Assembly (NCBI GenBank): GCA_900555435.1
Contig: USLH01000087.1
Location: forward strand, 1 to 9,852
Reading direction: 5' to 3'
Length of the DNA: 9,852 bases
Source of the DNA: an uncultured Oscillospiraceae bacterium
GTDB lineage: Bacteria; Bacillota; Clostridia; Oscillospirales; Ruminococcaceae
Below are positions 6,173 through 9,852 of this stretch, piece after piece (the stretch's first letter is position 1; each line of letters begins with the position of its first letter). The notes beneath the pieces were generated by a model. The model did no database searches, was not told the origin of the DNA, and saw only the letters and a list, made by a program, of their open reading frames with translations. The translations under genes were made by a program, and so were the position numbers.

Positions 6173-6934
6173 TCAGTCGCTCTCCTTTAAGATCAGCTCG
6201 ATGGGGCAATGGTCGCTGCCGAAGACGTCGGTGTCGATGCGGCTGTCCGACACCCGGTCTTTCAGCCGGTCGGATACCAGAAAGTAGTCGATGCGCCATC
6301 CGGCGTTCTTCTCCCGGGCGTGGAAGCGGTAGGACCACCAGCTGTAAACACCCTCCGTATCGGGGTAGAGCAGGCGGAAGGTGTCGATGAAGCCGGAGGA
6401 TAAGAGCTCCGTCATTTTCTGACGCTCCTCATCGGTAAAGCCGGCATTTTTTCGGTTGGTTTTCGGGTTTTTCAGGTCGATCTCTTCGTGAGCGACGTTC
6501 ATGTCGCCGCAGACGATGAGGGGTTTTTTCTGATCCAGCGTTTTCAGGTAATCCCGGAAAGCGTCCTCCCACTGCATCCGGTAGGGAAGGCGGGCAAGCT
6601 CCTGCTGGGAGTTGGGTGTATAGACGTTTACGAGGAAAAAGTCCGGGAATTCGGCGGTGATGACCCGGCCTTCGGTGTCATGCTCCGGGATGCCGATGCC
6701 GTAAGAGACGGAGAGGGGCGGCTTTTTGGTAAAGACGGCGGTGCCGGAGTAGCCCTTTTTCTCGGCGCTGTTCCAGTATTCCTCGTAGCCGCCGATAATG
6801 AAGTCCGCCTGCTCCCGTTGCATCTTCGTTTCCTGCAGACAGACAATATCGGCATCGGAAGCCTTTAAAAAGTCCAGAAAGCCCTTGCCCATGCAGGCAC
6901 GAAGGCCGTTCACATTCCAAGAGATCAGTTTCAT
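6173..6934 (-). CDS. xth: Exodeoxyribonuclease III (AP endonuclease, ExoA/Xth)
   Basis: This is a Mg-dependent nuclease that incises abasic sites and removes 3' blocking groups in base excision repair. The 253 aa match the usual length of Bacillus ExoA. Key residues of the endonuclease/exonuclease/phosphatase fold are Asn7 (NVNGLRA), Glu35 (LQETK, 33-37), Tyr105 (NVYTPN), Asp144 and Asn146 (GDMNVAHEEIDL, 143-154), Asp216 (WRIDYFLVS, 213-221) and Asp241-His242 (SDHCPIEL). The frame is open upstream to 7135, but ATG 6934 is chosen because the conserved MKLISWNVNG opening starts there, AAAAGGAGGG lies 9 nt upstream, and the promoter lies inside the would-be extension. It heads the unit with cobB, the AI-2E-family gene and the nitroreductase gene. 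Confidence 0.97.
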   Translation of the reverse strand: MKLISWNVNGLRACMGKGFLDFLKASDADIVCLQETKMQREQADFIIGGYEEYWNSAEKKGYSGTAVFTKKPPLSVSYGIGIPEHDTEGRVITAEFPDFFLVNVYTPNSQQELARLPYRMQWEDAFRDYLKTLDQKKPLIVCGDMNVAHEEIDLKNPKTNRKNAGFTDEERQKMTELLSSGFIDTFRLLYPDTEGVYSWWSYRFHAREKNAGWRIDYFLVSDRLKDRVSDSRIDTDVFGSDHCPIELILKESD

Positions 6935-6943
6935 TCCGTGTTG

Positions 6944-6953
6944 CCCTCCTTTT
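6944..6953 (-). promoter_or_regulatory. Ribosome binding site fixing the xth start
   Basis: AAAAGGAGGG on the minus strand, 9 nt before ATG 6934, excludes the 67-codon upstream extension of the frame. Confidence 0.85.
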
Positions 6954-6974
6954 AATAAAAAGGCGTTTTCTTTT

Positions 6975-7003
6975 ATTATACACGGGAATAAAAGGAATGT
7001 CAT
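6975..7003 (-). promoter_or_regulatory. Sigma-A promoter of the xth-cobB-AI-2E-nitroreductase unit
   Basis: On the minus strand ATGACA (7003-6998, 5 of 6) is separated by exactly 17 nt from TATAAT (6980-6975, 6 of 6). The predicted start near 6968 gives a leader of about 34 nt before xth. This is the best promoter match in the window, suggesting solid housekeeping expression. No SOS box or other obvious operator was recognised around it. Confidence 0.85.
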
Positions 7004-7069
7004 GGATTCTTTGTAAAAATCTTTTAGAAGAAACGGGTTTTCCGGGAATTTGGGAGAGACGCTGAAAAA

Positions 7070-7100
7070 TACCGCCTTTTTTCGGGAAAGGGCGGCGGTA
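7070..7100 (-). terminator. Terminator-like hairpin in the divergent intergenic region
   Basis: CCGCCTTTT (7072-7080) pairs with AAAGGGCGG (7087-7095), a 9-bp stem with one G-U and the 6-nt loop TTCGGG. An alternative outer pairing is TACCGCC (7070-7076) with GGCGGTA (7094-7100). On the minus strand the stem is followed by TATTTTTC, as in an intrinsic terminator. No minus-strand gene lies just upstream, so it may shield the xth promoter from leftward read-through, or act as a structured element ahead of the ABC promoter. The role is uncertain. Confidence 0.4.
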
Positions 7101-7106
7101 AAACTC

Positions 7107-7136
7107 TTGTGGAACAGGAGAGAAATATGATACAAT
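7107..7136 (+). promoter_or_regulatory. Candidate promoter of the ABC exporter pair
   Basis: TTGTGG (7107-7112), an 18-nt spacer and TACAAT (7131-7136) preceded by TGA (extended -10, TGn). The -10 matches 5 of 6; the -35 is weak. The leader to ATG 7173 is about 30 nt and contains the AAGGAG ribosome binding site (7155-7160). Confidence 0.6.
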
Positions 7137-7172
7137 AAAAAAAGCGTTATTTTTAAGGAGTGAAAGCCGGAT

Positions 7173-8906
7173 ATGTGGAAACTGCGGAGGTTTCTGAAGG
7201 ATTACAGGAAACAGGTCATCATCGGACCGATTTTCAAATGGATGGAAGCGGTGCTGGAGTTGATCGTGCCGCTTGTTATGGCGAAGATCATTGACGTGGG
7301 CGTAAAAAACGCCGACAAGGGATATGTATTTCGGATGGGCGGGCTGCTGCTGCTCATTGCGGCGGTGAGCTTAGGGTGTGCGCTGGTGTGCCAGTACAGC
7401 GCCTCTATTGCCTCGCAGGGTGTAGGCACCAATCTGCGGCGGGAAATGTTTGACCGGATCAACCGGTTTTCCCATGCGGAGCTGGATCGGTTCGGGACCC
7501 ACTCGCTGATCACCAGGCTGACCAACGACGTGAACCAGCTGCAGGTGGCGGTGGCCATGCTGATCCGGCTGGTGGTGCGGGCACCGTTCCTTGCCATCGG
7601 TGCGGTGGTCATGGCGTTTACCATCGATGTGAAGCTGTCGCTTATTTTTCTGGTGGTCTTCCCATTGATCGTGGGGGTGCTTTATTTTGTCATGAACCGG
7701 TCGATCCCCTTTTTCCGCGTCATGCAAAAGAAGCTCGATAAGATCTCCCTCATTACGAGAGAGAATCTGGAGGGCGCACGGGTGATCCGGGCATTCTCGA
7801 AGCAGGATGCGGAGCTTTCTCGGTTCACAAGCGCCAGCGATGACCTTGCCAACACCTCCGTACGGGTGGGGCGGCTATCGGCGCTTTTAAATCCGCTTAC
7901 CTATGTCATCATGAACCTCGGCATCGTTGCCATCCTCTGGTTCGGCGGGTTCCGGGTGGATTCCGGGCGGCTGACTCAGGGCGAGATGATTGCATTTGTC
8001 AACTACATGACCCAGATCTTGCAGGCGCTGATCGTGGTGGCCAATCTGGTGGTCATTTTCACCAAGGCTTCCGCTTCCGCCAGTCGGATCAACGAAGTGC
8101 TGGAGACGGAGCCTTCCGTTTCGGACGCAGTTTCGGGGGAGGTTGCTCCTCTGGCTGATGAGGCGGCGCTGGAATTCGATCGTGTTGCCTTTGCCTATGC
8201 CGGGGCAGAGGAACCGTCCCTTTCCGGGATCACCGTGAAGCTGCGGCCCGGGGAGACCTTAGGCGTGATCGGCGGCACCGGCTCGGGCAAATCCACCTTT
8301 GTGAGCCTGATCCCCCGGTTTTATGACGCAACCTCCGGCGAGGTGAAGGTGTTTGGACGGGATGTGAAGGAATATCCCCTTGCTGAGCTGCGGCGGCTGG
8401 TGGGGACCGTGCCCCAGAAGGCGGCAGTGGTCTCCGGCACCATCAGGGAAAACCTGCGGTGGGCGAAGCCGGATGCGACCGACGAGGAGCTGTGGGCGGC
8501 GCTGAAGACCGCTCAGGCGGAGTCTTTTGTGGAGGCGCTGCCCCAGAAGCTGGAGACCCGGGTGGAACAGGGCGGAAAGAACTTCTCCGGCGGGCAGAAG
8601 CAGCGGCTGACCATTGCAAGAGCGCTGGTAGGCAAGCCTTCCATCCTTATTTTAGACGATTCCGCCAGTGCATTGGACTTTGCAACGGATGCCGCTCTGC
8701 GGAAGGCGCTACGGACGGAAACGAAGGGCATGACAGTCATCATGGTTTCCCAGCGTGCCAGCACCATACGGTATGCGGATCAGATCTTAGTGCTGGACGA
8801 CGGCGGCATGGCGGGGCTTGGCACCCACGAGGAGCTGTTTGAGAACTGCCCGGTCTACCGGGAGATCTGTCTGTCTCAGTTAAGCGCGGAGGAGGCGGCG
8901 AAATGA
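7173..8906 (+). CDS. ABC exporter half-transporter, subunit with degenerate ATP site
   Basis: This 577-aa membrane domain/ATPase fusion resembles one half of heterodimeric exporters such as TM287/288, BmrCD or LmrCD. Membrane segments are near residues 18-40, 56-75, 133-150, 154-174, 240-259 and 277-296. The nucleotide domain has Walker A GGTGSGKST (367-375), Q-loop Gln415, signature FSGGQ (471-475), Walker B ILILDD (491-496) and D-loop SALD (499-502). The catalytic Glu after Walker B is Asp496 (DDSASALD), and the switch His is Gln527 (VSQRAS). These two changes mark the non-catalytic site found in one subunit of asymmetric exporters. AAGGAG (7155-7160) lies 12 nt before the ATG, rather far, so translation may be moderate. 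The stop overlaps the next start (ATGA). The substrate is unknown: multidrug, lipid or peptide are all possible. Confidence 0.95.
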   Translation: MWKLRRFLKDYRKQVIIGPIFKWMEAVLELIVPLVMAKIIDVGVKNADKGYVFRMGGLLLLIAAVSLGCALVCQYSASIASQGVGTNLRREMFDRINRFSHAELDRFGTHSLITRLTNDVNQLQVAVAMLIRLVVRAPFLAIGAVVMAFTIDVKLSLIFLVVFPLIVGVLYFVMNRSIPFFRVMQKKLDKISLITRENLEGARVIRAFSKQDAELSRFTSASDDLANTSVRVGRLSALLNPLTYVIMNLGIVAILWFGGFRVDSGRLTQGEMIAFVNYMTQILQALIVVANLVVIFTKASASASRINEVLETEPSVSDAVSGEVAPLADEAALEFDRVAFAYAGAEEPSLSGITVKLRPGETLGVIGGTGSGKSTFVSLIPRFYDATSGEVKVFGRDVKEYPLAELRRLVGTVPQKAAVVSGTIRENLRWAKPDATDEELWAALKTAQAESFVEALPQKLETRVEQGGKNFSGGQKQRLTIARALVGKPSILILDDSASALDFATDAALRKALRTETKGMTVIMVSQRASTIRYADQILVLDDGGMAGLGTHEELFENCPVYREICLSQLSAEEAAK

Positions 8907-9852
8907 GCAAGAAAAAAATCGATAAAAACGTGGTGCGCCGCCTTCTGATCTACACCAAGCCCTATCGGGGGTATCTGATCGCAGCCATGGTCTCGGCGCT
9001 GATCAGCGTTCTGTTGACTCTGACGGTGCCGGTGCTCATTGGCGACGGCGTGGACTGCATCGTCGGAGCCGGGGACGTGGATTACAAGGAGCTTCTGCAG
9101 ATTTTGATCCTATTAGGGGCATCTGTTGCGGGAACGGCGGTGTTCCAGTGGCTCATGTCCTATTTTACCAACGTCATCACCTATCGGACGGTGAAGGATC
9201 TGCGGATCCAGCTGTTTCAGAAATTGAACGGCGTGCCGCTGCGGTACATCGACCGGACGGCTCACGGCGACTTCATCAGCCGGGTGGTCAACGACATCGA
9301 CCAGGTGTCCGACGGCCTTTTACAGGGTTTTACCCAGCTGTTCACCGGCATCATCACCATCGTGGGGACGCTGGTGTTCATGCTGATGGCAAATGTGTGG
9401 GTGGCGCTTCTGGTGTTCGTGCTGACGCCTCTTTCCTTGTTCGTGGCATCCTTTATCGCCAAGAACTCCTACAAGCACTTCCGGGGGCAGACCGCCATTC
9501 AGGGCGAGCTTTCCGGCTATGTGGAGGAAATGGTGGCGAACCAGAAGCTGGTCAAAGCCTTCAATTATGAGGAGCGGTCGGAGAAAGCCTTCGGTGAGAT
9601 CAACGCCCGGCTTTATGAGCAGGGGCAGAAGGCGCAGTTCTTCTCCTCCCTTTCCAATCCCAGCACCCGGTTCGTCAACGCCGTGGTGTATGCGGCGGTG
9701 GGGCTGACCGGTGCGGTGTCCGCCATTGCGGGGCATATTTCCGTGGGTCAGATCTCCATGTTTTTAAGTTATGCCCAGCAGTATACCAAGCCCTTCAATG
9801 AAGTCACCGGCATCATCACCCAGCTCCAGACCGCCTTCGCTTCGGCGCAGCG
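8903..9852 (+). CDS. ABC exporter half-transporter, second subunit (3' end cut by window edge)
   Basis: The frame is open from ATG 8903 to the window end: 316 codons covering the N-terminal exporter membrane domain. The nucleotide domain lies beyond the edge. GGAGGAGG (8888-8895) is 7 nt upstream, and the start overlaps the stop of the first subunit by 4 nt. The sequence begins with a basic stretch (MSKKKIDKNVVRRLL) and KPYRGYL (19-25) leading into the first helix (about 24-48). Further helices are near 66-86, 145-164, 166-185, 257-277 and 283-onward. ETxxxG-type coupling-region features include DLRIQLFQKLNGVPLRYID (99-117), HGDFISRVVNDIDQV (121-135) and EEMVANQKLVKAFNYE (208-223), typical of MdlB/YfiC/TM288-like subunits. 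It is expected to supply the canonical catalytic Glu and His missing from its partner (inference). Confidence 0.94.
   Translation, partial: MSKKKIDKNVVRRLLIYTKPYRGYLIAAMVSALISVLLTLTVPVLIGDGVDCIVGAGDVDYKELLQILILLGASVAGTAVFQWLMSYFTNVITYRTVKDLRIQLFQKLNGVPLRYIDRTAHGDFISRVVNDIDQVSDGLLQGFTQLFTGIITIVGTLVFMLMANVWVALLVFVLTPLSLFVASFIAKNSYKHFRGQTAIQGELSGYVEEMVANQKLVKAFNYEERSEKAFGEINARLYEQGQKAQFFSSLSNPSTRFVNAVVYAAVGLTGAVSAIAGHISVGQISMFLSYAQQYTKPFNEVTGIITQLQTAFASAQ

Noticed and set aside
6935..7135. 67-codon N-terminal extension of xth
   Set aside because: The extension has no family similarity, contains the sigma-A promoter, and the conserved MKLISWNVNG start at 6934 has its own strong ribosome binding site.
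6935..7172. Riboswitch or T-box in the divergent intergenic region
   Set aside because: Only one simple hairpin is seen; there is no T-box motif or multi-helix architecture, and the hairpin lies upstream of the likely ABC transcription start, so it would not be in that leader.
9148..9736. Open frames on both strands inside the second ABC subunit
   Set aside because: The continuous frame from 8903 encodes a recognisable exporter membrane domain; the others are out-of-frame shadows.

Overview
The window looks like chromosomal DNA from an endospore-forming, GC-rich Bacillota, most likely class Clostridia (gut Lachnospiraceae/Oscillospiraceae type). The reasons are strong AGGAGG-type ribosome binding sites before nearly every gene, sigma-A-like promoters, U-tract intrinsic terminators, and the two dipicolinate synthase genes spoVFA/spoVFB, which are found in spore formers. 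The genus cannot be fixed from this sequence. There are no rRNA or tRNA genes, CRISPR arrays, insertion sequences or phage genes.

Layout: about 7 kb is transcribed leftward (minus strand) as three consecutive units, then a divergent intergenic region (6935-7172), then a rightward ABC-exporter pair that runs off the right edge. Read in the direction of transcription, the minus-strand units are: (1) a sigma-A-like promoter (6975-7003) driving xth (exonuclease III), a SIR2/CobB deacylase, an AI-2E-family membrane protein and a nitroreductase, joined by 1-nt gaps or a 4-nt overlap and ended by a terminator at 3572-3607; (2) a promoter (3498-3526) driving a xylose-isomerase-like TIM-barrel protein and a Gfo/Idh/MocA oxidoreductase, ended by a strong hairpin terminator at 1476-1512; (3) spoVFA-spoVFB, overlapping by 8 nt, with a sigma-K-like promoter candidate. 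spoVFB is cut by the left edge.

Functionally, unit 3 makes dipicolinic acid for the spore core. Unit 2 is a two-enzyme carbohydrate module of unknown substrate: an NAD(P)-dependent sugar oxidoreductase plus a metal-dependent isomerase/epimerase/lyase fold. Unit 1 combines DNA repair, NAD-dependent protein deacylation, a flavin enzyme and a membrane protein, so a shared theme of stress or NAD/redox state is plausible but inferred. The rightward pair has the hallmarks of a heterodimeric type IV ABC exporter whose first subunit carries a degenerate ATP site.

No clearly new system is visible. The items most worth following up are the orphan oxidoreductase/TIM-barrel pair, the sirtuin with its unusual acyl-pocket residues inside a tightly coupled repair operon, and the hairpin in the divergent intergenic region.
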